A DNA stretch of 28,239 bases from Didymodactylos carnosus (taxonomy: Eukaryota; Rotifera; Eurotatoria; Philodinida; Philodinidae), in NCBI GenBank assembly GCA_905250885.1, contig CAJNOQ010001822.1, forward strand, positions 1 to 28,239, read 5' to 3'. Of the stretch, positions 9,261 through 18,878 are shown in pieces. A model generated the notes under the pieces. It was not told the origin of the DNA. It saw nothing but the letters and a program-made list of their open reading frames with translations, and made no database searches. Each line of letters begins with the position of its first letter. The first letter of the stretch is position 1. Both the position numbers and the translations under genes were made by a program.

Positions 9261-9919
9261 AGAGGAAGGAAGAATATTGTTAGTTATGACATGTCAGCCA
9301 TTATCGGTCTGATAGATTCATCACATAGTAAATGAATGTCTTACGTGAATAAGATCGTTGGATCGAATTATGCATCAGTATCTAATCATCAATTAGCACA
9401 CATAATAATGAAACCCTACTTATGGTGGCTAAAATATGTTGGAACACAATCAAAAGTTAAAACTATTTCTAAAAATGTCAATTGGTATATTGAACTCTTG
9501 AGTCAATTTATAATTAAGATGAATCCGAATGTATTGTATGATGGTGTGTACGAAGTAACAGGCTTTAGCTAATCCCTTCAACAAATGGATACGGGTGATA
9601 ACAGTTCAGTCTATATTCGAGAGCTTTCGTTTTTGGTTTTTATTCCACTCGTTTTTGACACTAGAATAATGGAAAAGGTGAACTTTCCCGTGCACTTTTT
9701 TTTTGACATGTTTTTCGTAAAGGAAAATGCTTCAAAAAGTTCGTTACTTAAATAAACGTTGTATAAATTCTTGACTCACCAAACCCATTGAACAGCTGAA
9801 ACGTATTAAATAGTCGCGTTGTTTCTTTAAATCGCAAGAATGGATAGAAATAACACTAAATTTAAAATAACTAATTAACAATAATAAGCATTTCTCACCA
9901 TGATGGAAGCATTTATTAG
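9261..9919. other. No recognisable gene
   Basis: A 78-codon plus-strand frame from an ATG at 9336 (MSYVNKIVGSNYASVS...) shows no known domain, splice context or poly-A signal; I regard it as unsupported. Confidence 0.5.
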
Positions 9920-10330
9920 ACTTGAGTCTGGAACATGAAATGCTGGAAATTTAATTTCTTAAAATTTTTCTACTGATGTTGGGTCTCTAAAAGTTGGTCT
10001 TCAGACTAAAAAATGATGTTTTGTGCTTTTTATCTTGAAGATCTAGTTGCACAAAGCTGCGCCTGGCAGATAAAATTTAGAAAACTAAATTTGCTACACA
10101 TTCTGTTCCAAACTCAAACTTGAGAAGTACTTTGTTTGTGGTGGGAAACTGAAAATTAGCTTTAAAAAAGTGGTTTTCCCGAATTTTCACTATTAACGAG
10201 ATGTTGTCCCAACTTGAGCCTAGAAGATGAAATTTAGCAAATTAAATTTCTTCAATTCTATCTGTTAGGCTCAGCTTTGTACAACTTGAGCTTCACGGTG
10301 CAAAATGATAACTACTGTTTCTCCTTATTA
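9920..10330. repeat. Three imperfect copies of an about 100-130 bp unit
   Basis: Copies begin at about 9920, 10053 and 10212. Each carries a variant of GCCTRGAAGATGAAATTTAG followed by AAATTAAATTTCTT, then an AAAATGAT or GTGGTGGG end. The third copy also contains an inverted pair, GAGCCTA and TAGGCTC (about 10216-10275). The copies are strongly diverged, so boundaries are approximate. Confidence 0.45.
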
Positions 10331-11190
10331 TATCATCGAAAGGAAAATCTTAATCGACTTTAATTATTAATTATTTGATTGGCCTGAAACACTGATTAGA
10401 ACAAATATTGCTACGAGACTCAGCATAATCGACTATCTATAGTTCATCCGTTTTTGAGGCCACGAATAGTCATCGGGTGCCAGTCCCGGAACTCGTCGGA
10501 ATCCCCATACGTGGCTGGAAAGGCCGAAAATGACCATCTCGCTTCGCTCCCATTTCGAAGAGAATACCCTGGGCAATGAGTCCGTGAAAAAGAATCAACA
10601 CAATCCGATTAGAAAATTGTTACTCACGGCATAGTTTTTCAAACATCTGCTAGCAAATCTATTTCAGACAGCTCTTCTGAAAAAGTTCGCGGATGGCCCA
10701 AACATGTCCGCGCATTTTTTCAACCTGAGAAAATCGGAACTCTCTAGCTGCTCTCTGATAAAATTTACTTAAATAATGACCGAGTCCATCCTTGTTTTCA
10801 ACCGAGATTGTTTCAATTCATAGTGTATAACAAAAATTTCAGAGGACTTAATAATTTGACCGGCGATAGGGTTAATTAAAAAAAACATCATTTTTCCGAA
10901 AAACCGAGTTTTGAATTTTATCATTTTATTTTAATTTTATTATATGACCATGAAGTACTAAATGTATTTTAAAACTCTAGAAGTAATAGTTAACAGTAAT
11001 AGTAAACTATTATCGTTATGAAAGAAATTAGGAAATGCTTTCTATAATAAAAGTGTTGAAAATTAAACTGCATGCAGTACAAGTAACGTTCATCTATCGA
11101 TTTACTAGCTCATTGATGAGAGGTGTAGCAAATGATTAACTTCATTGATGAGATGCATCGAAAATAAGCCGGCTATCCTTTCATGCTACA
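10331..11190. other. No gene; locally GC-richer patch
   Basis: About 10450-10760 is richer in GC than its surroundings, but all frames are broken. A TTAA preceded by AGGG near 10868-10874 resembles a piggyBac-type terminus, but I found no partner. Direct repeats of TTCATTGATGAGA-like sequence occur at about 11111 and 11141. Confidence 0.4.
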
Positions 11191-11195
11191 CTTTC

Positions 11196-11278
11196 ATGCT
11201 TTCATTATTGTAGGTTCTGTTATTTTCTTATTCGAGTTCGATTCAAGTGTTAAGACGTTGAATAATGAAACGACAGTT
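11196..11278 (+). pseudogene. Relic duplicate of the Hint gene, internally deleted
   Basis: The stretch from the ATG at 11196 for 37 bp repeats the signal-peptide start of the gene at 11571 with two differences; one makes a TAG (MLSLL then stop). Some 25 bp later, 22 bp at 11257-11278 are identical to 11894-11915 in the middle of that gene. The roughly 300 bp between these two points in the intact gene are missing. This is a second, decayed copy of the same gene just upstream, shortened by an internal deletion. Confidence 0.8.
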
Positions 11279-11476
11279 ATGCGCAAGAACGAAACGCAAG
11301 CACGAAAAGTACAGTACACTGTAAATGAATAAACGATTGTAAGAAAAAATCAACCAACTGCCGAACAATATTCTGTCTGAGTAACATCTAGAAAAGTATG
11401 GTGTACTGTACGCACGTAGTGTCAATGTTTACATGTTGGTTAGCGTTGCCGGGGTTTCAGTACTTTTCACGACCGG

Positions 11477-11484
11477 TATAAATA
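11477..11484 (+). promoter_or_regulatory. TATA box of the Hint gene
   Basis: TATAAATA sits 87-94 bp upstream of the ATG at 11571, which leaves room for a transcription start near 11507-11515 and a short leader. Because this box lies inside the longer open frame that starts at 11433, it argues that 11571 is the real start codon. Confidence 0.65.
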
Positions 11485-11570
11485 GCAGACTGAAACAAGA
11501 AGAAACAGCTTCGTCAACGAGAGAAAAGCGCTTTACACTTTCAGTCAACAATACTGCGTCCTCATTCAAC

Positions 11571-12164
11571 ATGCTTTCATTATTGTTGGTTCTATTATTT
11601 TCTTATTTCTCTAATAGTCAGTATATCTTTGATTCATCGTGTACATGCAGTACTGTAACAAGTGGAGTTCGCATGTCGTGGACCTGCACGAGTACTCAGC
11701 GAGGGCTGACCTGTTTTCCAGGCACGACTAATGTTATCGGTTTGGGTGGTACAGTGAAACAACTCAGCCAAGTATCTGTCGGTGATTATGTTCAGGTGGT
11801 TGACCATGGTCAATTGACGTATGAGAAGATACTCGGTTTTCTTCATTCTGAACCAAATGATTTGTACGATTATTTGTCGATCGATGTCGATATGTTGAAT
11901 AATGAAACGACAGTTCTAGAAATATCATTCAATCATTTGGTATTTTTGTACAATAAAGCAGACCCCGTGTTCGCTGGAAAGCTGAAAATTGGTCAACAAT
12001 TAGAAGCTGTCTATGATGGACATATTGGTCCCGGCATAATTACTAAAATCAAACTGACAAGAGATCAAGGTTATTTTGCGCCATTAACCAGTTCTGGTAC
12101 CATTGTTCTGAAACAGTCAAAAATGTCACAACTATTTCTAACGACATTTTTAGATCCGTTTTAA
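11571..12164 (+). CDS. Secreted Hint-domain (hedgehog-type autoprocessing) protein
   Basis: The protein has 197 residues. Residues 1-17 form a hydrophobic signal peptide (MLSLLLVLLFSYFSNSQ). A Cys-rich linker (C24, C26, C39) precedes the Hint domain, which starts at the nucleophile-type C48 (LTCFPGTTNVIG). Further Hint landmarks are the VGDYV turn (70-74), S-F-N-H at 119-122 in place of the usual T-x-x-H, and GYFAPLTSSGTIV (167-179). Hint domains self-cleave at the peptide bond before the Cys; in hedgehog proteins cholesterol is the acceptor. The usual hedgehog-type ASCY end after GTIV is replaced by LKQSKMSQLF, and the residue before C48 is Thr rather than Gly, so activity is uncertain. The frame is intact, with a TATA box upstream and AATAAA at 12206-12211. 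An upstream in-frame ATG (11433) would add 46 residues but precedes the promoter. Confidence 0.82.
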   Translation: MLSLLLVLLFSYFSNSQYIFDSSCTCSTVTSGVRMSWTCTSTQRGLTCFPGTTNVIGLGGTVKQLSQVSVGDYVQVVDHGQLTYEKILGFLHSEPNDLYDYLSIDVDMLNNETTVLEISFNHLVFLYNKADPVFAGKLKIGQQLEAVYDGHIGPGIITKIKLTRDQGYFAPLTSSGTIVLKQSKMSQLFLTTFLDPF

Positions 12165-12205
12165 GTTAAAACGGAGAATTCCTTATAATTATTATGACTC
12201 TTCAA

Positions 12206-12211
12206 AATAAA
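12206..12211 (+). promoter_or_regulatory. Poly-A signal of the Hint gene
   Basis: AATAAA lies 42 bp after the stop codon, giving a compact 3' UTR that ends before the piggyBac terminus at 12310. Confidence 0.65.
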
Positions 12212-12309
12212 GAATTAGATAACAACGAAAGAAAATATCTGTTCTCGAACAAGATACAAAACGGTTCTCGGGAAGTGGAGTAATGTTCATAAAAATGTGT
12301 GTTTAATAT

Positions 12310-12326
12310 TTAACCCTTTCGGTCCC
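12310..12326. repeat. piggyBac 3' terminus with TTAA target site
   Basis: TTAA (12310-12313) is followed directly by CCCTTTCGGTCCC, the CCC-starting type of terminal repeat seen in piggyBac elements. It lies 190 bp beyond the end of the transposase frame, on the correct side. No matching GGG-TTAA end was found beyond the transposase start (14353-15300), so the 5' end is lost or too diverged to see. Confidence 0.7.
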
Positions 12327-12516
12327 ACACATCGTCAGCTCACAGAAATTGAACGAGGTTTTGCACCCAATTAGAGGACCAAATGTTGTTATTAAATCCA
12401 CGAAAGCCGCTGAAAAATTCGAAGAGGCTAGTTAGTTCGAAGCGAATACGTTTATTTACAACATTATGTACACTATTTACAAAAGACTGATCACAACCTT
12501 GAAGAGGTCTTCTCAT

Positions 12517-14352
12517 TCAGACTATGTTTTTATGATATTCATAGAAGCAATTTCTTTTCGAGTTCATACAGAAAGCTCTGTTACAGTGAGAACAATGGTA
12601 AACACTTCGATAGTGATTGTTTTTCGTACTGCAGAAAGCACATCGTCTAGCATTGCCAATAATGGGAAGATGTGGTTCAGTTTGATTCGGCAGTCCGAAG
12701 GAGATTTTTCTTCCTGATGATTTGTTCTTCTTTCGATTTGAATTGATGGAAGATGAGACACGGTTTTTCATCATTTCGCCTTCGATCAATGCAGTGGCGA
12801 CCGATGAGAGAAAATCGAGAAAGACTAAATCAGCACCAGTCCGATCTTTATAAATGATAAACGCATTGGAAAGAGCGATGTTCATGAAGTTGAAGAAGAT
12901 TCGTAGCCAGAATCTAGGTGATTTCCGATCCAATGCATAGCATTCTTTTCGTTGGTCGGCTCGATCAACACCTCCCATGTTTCGATTATAATCGATGATG
13001 GCGGTTGGACAAACGACGTCTCGTTTAGCTCCATTCTTTTCTTTTCGCTGGATAAAACCATGAGACTTGGGATCGTGAAAATTAGATAGAAGGAAAACTA
13101 AATTTCTGTCCATCCATTTGTATAGAACAAGGTGTTTTGAGGTGATGTATTCATACTCTCCTCGTTCCAGTTTCGTTTTCGGGTCACAAAAAACCTTTGG
13201 CATGTCTTTTCTGTTCACCCGAACAGTTCTTGCAGCATAGATTCCTCTCTTATAGAGGTATTCGAGAAAGGAAGGAGTTGTGAAATAGTTATCGAAATAG
13301 ACTTTTCTGTAGCTGAACTCCAAGTCTGTAACAAGAGTTTTCACAACATGTACACCGACAGATGAAGCTCTATTGATCTCTTTTCCTTTGTACAAACGAA
13401 AATCTTAAACATATCCGCTCTTTGAATCAGCCAACATCCAAACTTTGAAACCACGTTTCACTGGCTTCATCGGTAGATATTGTTTTAGTGATGAACGACC
13501 TTTGAACTTGATCATAGACTCGTCAATACTGATGTTTTCGCCTAGAGTGTAGTTTTCTTTGAAATTTTTCTGAAGAATTCTGAGGAATTCATCACCCTTG
13601 TAGGTCTTAGAATATTCGTTCAATTTTCTCGAAGGCAGCTTTCGATTATTTGCTAGGTGAATACTGTTCAAGATTTTTGCGAATGCGTTTCTTGACATCG
13701 TTTCAGCGACAATCGATAATCTGAAATTGCTGTTTGACGACCAATATCTCTTATACGATGGTAGCTTATGAAAGCCCATCAGTATATTCAGTCCAATCCA
13801 TGACTTGATCTCAGACATGCTTGTCGGAATCCATTTCGTTTTATGTTTCTGTTTTCCACAGATATTCGTCTGTATGCATATGAGTTTGAAAACTTGGTCA
13901 GTGAATAGCAGTTGAAAAGCATCAGTAGGACGGAATGCATAGTTGTTCTGATATGAAACGATTGTGCTGTCATCGAATGATTTCACACGTCTACGAATGT
14001 TCTGATTCCAATTTATCTCGCTCATATCAGTGTCATCATCAAAGCCGTGATTACCCTCAACAGAATTATCTGAACATTGAGACAGTTCAAAAGAATTCTC
14101 ATCTGTTGATTGATGATCATACATATCACCAGAATCCGACGAATCATTCGATTCACTCGAGTTGTTCTGTTCATTCAAATTATTCAACTCGTCCACATCA
14201 CTTGAATCACCTGGTTTATCTGAATCATTCGACTCATTCGAATCCTCCACTTCACTTGAATCATGCGATTCATTTGCATTGTTCGACTCCGTTGTGCCCT
14301 CTAGTTCACTTGAATCACTCGAAACATTCAAATTGTTTGCGTTAGTTGTCAT
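12517..14352 (-). pseudogene. piggyBac transposase, full length but for one in-frame stop
   Basis: From the ATG at 14352 the frame runs 611 codons with a single TAA at codon 316 (13407-13405), between SKSGYV and DFRLYKGKE. The frame is unchanged across it. Order: a Ser/Asp/Asn/Glu-rich low-complexity N-terminus (about 1-85), the DNA-binding/dimerisation and RNase H-like core, then a C-terminal Cys-rich zinc domain (RRCAFC..HCSHCNRAFC..CFYEYH). The catalytic aspartates are all present: D277 (SIDESM), D354 (YFDNYFTT) and D463/D466 (MGGVDRADQ). Spacing matches the cut-and-paste, TTAA-specific family. The minus-strand poly-A signal (TTTATT at 12451-12456) lies 61 bp after the stop. Apart from the TAA I see no damage, so inactivation may be recent; readthrough or a sequencing error are alternatives. 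It sits tail-to-tail with the Hint gene. Confidence 0.93.
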
Positions 14353-14464
14353 ATTTTCTTGTTTTCCTCCAGTGAATCTAGTGAAATCTGACCGGTACTC
14401 TCGAAAGATGTCCCGTTTTCTTATTTCGGACAGTGGTACGATAACGAGATAGACAAGTACTTAC

Positions 14465-14612
14465 GTAGCAAAAGGTGAAAAATTTCCGATATCGAAGACG
14501 TGACGATTCTGTTCCTTATCTACTGTCAAAGCGTCATCTTCGTGACCGTTGATGTGAAAAACTTGATTGAATGGTGGGAGACACCAATAAATGACCACAG
14601 ACGTCACTAGTC
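14465..14612 (-). other. Candidate exon fragment
   Basis: An open minus-strand stretch of about 45 codons (with FNQVFHINGHEDDALTVDK) ends exactly at a strong donor, AC|GTAAGT (14465/14464). I do not recognise it. The opposite strand is also open for 43 codons over the same bases, which weakens the case. It lies just upstream of the piggyBac start but does not splice into that frame. Confidence 0.22.
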
Positions 14613-14684
14613 ACCAATTCAATTATTCTCTTTGATCAACGTCAGATCACACATAGACAAGTTGTTCATTTACCAAACGACCTC

Positions 14685-15070
14685 TTAAATAGCAACAACT
14701 TCAGCTCCAACACATGATCCTACAATAGAATTTAGATCATCAAGAACATCACGAACAAAATTATCTAAAACTATTACAGAAGGTGGTACCAACAAAACAT
14801 GTGAAACATTTTTTGAAGATGGAGAATCAAAAGAAATAAGATTATTAATGAAAAATGAAGGATTAAGAACAGGAGCAGTGCAAACAGAGGTAGATGAAAG
14901 ACCGAGAAGACATGTAGCAACAGAAGTACTATCATCTAATTGTGGATCATCTGGATACAACGCATAAGGCTCGTTTTCGATAATAGCTGGTGAATTTGTC
15001 CCAAGCAAAATTGAGTAAGAGAGAAAATATAGCTGCAAATATAGCTGCAGCGCCCACTTACAGCTATTAA
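14685..15070. other. Antiparallel open frames of unknown meaning
   Basis: The minus strand is open from about 15070 to 14685 (beyond 115 codons, no ATG at its start, rich in S, V, D and P). The plus strand is open over 14689-14968 (93 codons, hydrophilic, no ATG near its start). Neither matches a family I know. The minus frame lies beyond the MITE that cuts the integrase fragment, so it could be a downstream part of the same retroelement polyprotein; this is weak inference. Confidence 0.25.
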
Positions 15071-15295
15071 CTAGTTTAAAAGGTACATTTATCTAGCTAC
15101 ATGCTGATTGAAATCGAGTACTAGCTGAAACGGCCGCTCCATTGGTCAATTAACGGCGCAATGAATTGCCCGATTAATCGATAGCAACTAGTTGTACCCA
15201 GTGGAAGCTAGATTCAATCTAGCTGAAGCTATATCAAATTTTCATGTATTTCACTGCATCTAGCTGAAGCTAGATAAATGTACCTTTTAATCTAG
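15071..15295. mobile_element. MITE, about 225 bp, inserted at the integrase remnant
   Basis: Terminal inverted repeats share CTAG(T/A)TT then AAAAGGTACATTTATCTAG (left 15071-15098, right 15268-15295). The interior repeats CTAGCTGAAGCTAGA-like motifs. Outside the element the 13-mer GCAGCGCCC(A/G)CTT occurs on both sides in direct orientation (about 15048-15060 and 15298-15310). This is either a duplicated flank or an older nested insertion. The integrase reading frame runs straight into the right arm and ends there. Confidence 0.7.
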
Positions 15296-15660
15296 ATGCA
15301 GCGCCCGCTTCATAATTTTTTTTCGTGCTTGGGATGTTGCTATCTCCAAGATTCATCTGATCAAGACTATGTTCAATAGGCGTTGGCTGTTGTTCTTCAT
15401 CTTGTATGCCATTGTCTTTAACGATTCTCCAAAACTCTTGATCAGATCCAGGTCTTTGTCCAAACATTACTTCATACGGTGTACACTTTGTAGTTGATGA
15501 CATCCGAGTATTAATTCCATATACAACAGGCAAAAGTCCTTCAGACCAATGACTCGAATTCCCATCAGACATTCATTTTCCTAACGCACTTGTCAATACA
15601 CCATTTGGTACGTGAATAATCTCTATACACTGCCCTATGCCTTCGACTAATATTATTTTC
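15270..15660 (-). pseudogene. Retroviral-type (KRBA2-like) integrase, C-terminal part
   Basis: Reading leftwards, NGVLTSALGK is followed by TGA (15575-15573) where the family has Trp. The frame then continues MSDGNSSHWSEGLLPVVYGI and TPYEVMFGQRPGSD. The HWSEGL-x-x-VVY-x-IN and TPYEV-x-FGQ signatures are those of the region after the catalytic core in Ty3/Gypsy-like and KRBA2-like integrases, which join element DNA to the host genome. Upstream of about 15615 the frame shifts (ILVEGIGQ resembles the conserved LVE-x-ANG region). The catalytic D-D-35-E core is missing. The 3' end is cut by the MITE at 15295; the last codons (LKGTFI) are MITE sequence. Two separate lesions make this a pseudogene. 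Confidence 0.78.
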
Positions 15661-16665
15661 ATGAGCCAGACTTCAGGTCGAAATAGACTTGCCGTCATGA
15701 TGATGACTATCTGTCGTATGATCATGTGCACACTCCACAGCGGGCATCCAGGCGGAAATTAGGCAGAAAAGCAAAGTTATTCGTTTTTCAAAAATAGATA
15801 GTGTAAAATGTAGCCCTGAAAATTCTCTATCGAATGGTGTATAAATGTCTATTTTGAGATGGAGTCGTTCCAGAGAAAATTGAACTACACGAAATGTGTA
15901 TGGAGTACCAGCCAATGAACTACCTTTGCATGTAACCGTGATTCTTTGTTCTCTCTCAGTGATATTTAACGATTGGAAAGCACATATTCGGAATCAGGCG
16001 ATCCTAACCTATCTACTCATACCAAAATGTGTCTACTTCAATTAGAAATCGAGGAGTAGCAGCGCATCAAATCTTCCTAACGTCAGTCCCACAAAGGTCT
16101 ACCTCAGTATAGTCGTTTGCCCCCCGCTGCCCCCACTTAAAAGTAACATCTAAATACACACAAATGGTCTCCAGCACCTACTCTATCTACAGTACATTCG
16201 ACTTTTCTCGATGTTTTTTTAAAACCGAATTACGAGTTTTTCAAAATCCCTAAGATTTTCTGCGTATTTCGAAGATTTCCCATCCGTCAACACACTTTTC
16301 ATCAAACATAATGCCATATTCGGAATCAGCGTGAAAAACTGCATCGAATGGTGTATAACTCATCTAGTATCGGTAGCTCGATTTTGAATTCTAGAAATTT
16401 CTTAGTTATTGAGATTCACACAAACAATTTCGTGCTGAAAATTTGAATTTCACGATAAAGTAACCTGAACGACTCGAAACATGTTTCTTATAGGTTTTCG
16501 ACAGTGCTCTTTCCAGTGGCATCGTTTTTATATATTGAGAAAGTTTTCTGAAGGGTTTTTCAAAGATCGGATCTCTGAACAACTCCTTAGAAAACTTTTT
16601 CAAAATCCAACTCTCATGCCATTAGAAAGAGGATCGTAAAAAACCTATAAAAAAATGGTTCATGA
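15661..16665. repeat. Degenerate dispersed-repeat region
   Basis: Two short motifs occur twice in shuffled order: ATCGAATGGTGTATA (15829-15843, 16343-16357) and ATATTCGGAATCAG (15984-15997, 16316-16329). This marks a repeated non-coding family. A minus-strand frame open from about 16000 to 15673 (over 100 codons, no family match) crosses one of these motifs and I do not call it a gene. Confidence 0.45.
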
Positions 16666-17373
16666 AATTTTAGTTCACTCATAAAGCTAAAGTCCGCCTG
16701 CTCTAGCAAAAAATGCCCACTGTGCACTCTAGGATACGAGCTTATCCCATCCAGTAGCCGGGTATTGGCGCACTTTCGCTTCTCCAACCTAAACTGCCTT
16801 CAACTCGGTCTTCCTGTCGATGATAGTTTCTTGTCTATCGTTCCAAGATTCGATCAGCTGATCGCACTCAAAGTGGCACCGTATTATCCTGATCATGATT
16901 TTGATCCCCTATCTCAACTTCAGGCCTTGCTCGATCGAACTCCTCGGCTCTATTTCGTGAACTTCACTTCTTGGCAACTATCGTCTACGCAAATGCCTGC
17001 GTTTGAATATTCAAATACTTCGGTTCGTACACTAGGTTTACAAGACGTTGATCGATACTACAATAGCGAACAATGTGTTACGTTGAGTCGTTCACCATTA
17101 CGTATTCAGTGTGAAGTACTTTCAATTGCAGTCGAGAATCGAACAAATGTAATTGATCTTATCAGCACGATGACTAATCTTCGAGCGTTGAATGTGTTGT
17201 GCCGAGATGATACGTGGAAGGAGGACAATAATCAACCGTCGTCAAGGGAGGACGAACTTGTCGAGTGGTTGCAACATCGCGTGCCATCCACATGCACGAT
17301 CACCAGAAGCGATGACAGTATTTATAGCAGTCGATTTGCTCACTTCAAGTCTGTTCGATTATGGATTCGTTAA
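16666..17373 (+). pseudogene. F-box/LRR-like family protein, C-terminal half
   Basis: The frame is open from about 16666 with no ATG at its head. The recognisable part starts near 16765 (LAHFRFSNLNCLQLGLPVD) and ends at VRLWIR and TAA (17371-17373). It carries the leucine-rich substrate-recognition half of the bdelloid-type F-box family: FSNLNCLQLGLPVDDSFLSIV, SQLQALLDRTPRLY, LISTMTNLRALNV, DELVEWLQHRVP and the characteristic RLWIR end. The F-box half is absent, and upstream DNA is repeat-like. About 200 residues remain from the usual 400-600. It could be a truncated gene, or the last exon if an intron lies upstream, but no good acceptor was identified. The F-box fragment at 139-351 is on the other strand, 16 kb away. 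Confidence 0.75.
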
Positions 17374-17424
17374 GTCGTGAAAAAAATATGAAGAGACATT
17401 CCCCGTGAAAAATTTTGCAATTAA

Positions 17425-17478
17425 AATCCGATTATTATTCGGAAATGCCATGGGCATAATCAGATTTCGAATCGGATT
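17425..17478. repeat. Imperfect hairpin
   Basis: AATCCGATT (17425-17433) and AATCGGATT (17470-17478) pair, and inner bases pair partially around a GCCATGGGC centre. A further GAAATCGGAT/CCCGATTAT pair follows at 17508-17540. This is probably a degenerate foldback element. Confidence 0.4.
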
Positions 17479-17777
17479 AAAGGGAAGCAAAATTCGTATT
17501 TCAATGGATTGAAATCGGATGTCTGACCCGATTATCATCCTATCATAGAGGAGACGAATCTGAAAAAGAGAAAGCGAAAGTTAGAACGAAAGCGGAGATT
17601 GGACACACCCGGTCATTCAATCGCCTGACCGTCCGATAGGGATTGATAAAAAAGAAGCAAGAAAAGAGCAGATTGAACTCAGCCGTTGGAAGGAGTAGAA
17701 AAGAGAGGTTCAAAGTTCAAGAATGACAATTAAACGTTTGACTTAGCCTTTGAAGCTGAGATCGGACAACTCATCTT

Positions 17778-17816
17778 GAGGGTGTGGGTCACCCACACCC
17801 TCACCCACACCCTCAC
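17778..17816. repeat. Inverted telomere-like repeats (TGTGGG/TGAGGG)
   Basis: GAGGGTGTGGG (17778-17788) faces its exact complement CCCACACCCTC (17792-17802) around TCA. A second C-rich copy follows (CACCCACACCCTCAC, to 17816). On the minus strand the unit reads TGTGGGTGAGGG. TGTGGG is the telomeric repeat reported for bdelloid rotifers (established knowledge). Here short tracts of opposite orientation meet, as expected at a fused or healed end or a foldback. Confidence 0.65.
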
Positions 17817-18878
17817 ATATGCCGATGTTTGTTGTTCTCATGGTGCGTAAAAACAGACTTATTTGCTTAACATCTGGCATTCGACGTCGGGATCTTGTGA
17901 GAATCTCGGTTTTTCGAGCGGCATTTTGGCGAATTAGTGAGAAATCGCCTCTCGAACTTCCGTGACATGATGGTACCAGGCGAACACAATTGTAAGATGC
18001 TCAATCGCATCCCAGTACACTATAAACAGTGCGATAAATTCCTAAATGCGAACAGATTACCAGCTACCGAACATGTTCGATCAAGGAATAGTTCGCTACC
18101 AAAGATTTAAAAAACTAGTTTGTCAAAGCTAAGAGCGTGAGAGCAAAAAATACATGAAAGAAATCTCTGTAAAACAGAAAAAATGGTGAAGATTACACCC
18201 CATACTAAGGAGCAGCCATGATTACGCCGTAGCCATGGGTAGTCATGTAAAGAAAAGTTTGATGAGTTAGAGCAGCAAGTTTAAGTTTGTTTTAGCCCAG
18301 GAAGTTCAAAGTACCTTTAGGTTTCACTATATCTTATTTACTCTCTAACTTAAGCATACTTTTAGTAATAATGTGGCCTCTCGTCGAAGATTGATTTACT
18401 TTGTTTTCATGCAAAAATGCTTTTCCTCACTGTGCAAATAAAGTAGACAGAAAGGTGCTGCCAGAATTCGAACGTATTTTTATAAGGTTTATGGTATTTC
18501 GTCCTAACAGTTCCTCAGCAGAGCACTCGCCTATATCTCGGATGAGAAAAAAATAAACTATCGTATTTGTAATCTTCGTCCGAACACGTTCGATCGCATC
18601 AAGTTTCCAGGCCGAGCATGCTTGGTTACGAACTGTTTGGAGACCAAACTATCGGATTACTGCATGCCTAATGCAGTGCAATGGTTATCGTCCACTGAAA
18701 TTATATCGCAATGTGTGCGATGATCAAGAGACAGGAAAACTTTTACTAACTAATCGTTGCATATGGTTGGTGATCAAAGCCAACTTCATTGATAGCTCGT
18801 GTTTGTTTCCCATCAATATTGGATATGTATTTGACGTACCATGTCTTTTCACCTGTTGTGCCCAATAACAAGAATGTC
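17817..18878. other. No firm gene
   Basis: Several 40-70 codon frames (for example from an ATG at 17818, and 18509-18721 after an acceptor-like CTAACAG) look coding-like but match nothing I know and are near chance length. Confidence 0.4.

Noticed and set aside
9783-9935. Minus-strand micro-gene with a 43-bp intron (frame starting MLPSC near 9934)
   Set aside because: Exons are only 14 and about 76 bp, the frame is at chance length and nothing matches a family.
10861-10880. AGGGTTAA as the missing partner terminus for the piggyBac element
   Set aside because: It lies on the wrong side of the transposase, with the Hint gene between, and matches only the first few bases.
11433-11570. 46-residue N-terminal extension of the Hint protein from the upstream ATG
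   Set aside because: A TATA box lies inside this stretch, and the second Met begins a clean signal peptide.
13935-14452. Long plus-strand frames over the piggyBac N-terminus
   Set aside because: They are antisense shadows of the Ser/Asp-rich low-complexity coding region of the transposase.
15673-15915. 80-codon minus-strand frame ending in a His-rich segment
   Set aside because: It starts without ATG, crosses a dispersed repeat motif and matches no family.
18454-18530. tRNA-like stretch on the minus strand (GTTCGAATTC box B-like, CAGCACC end)
   Set aside because: T-stem and acceptor pairings largely fail and no clear anticodon arm forms; at best a degenerate tRNA-derived fragment.
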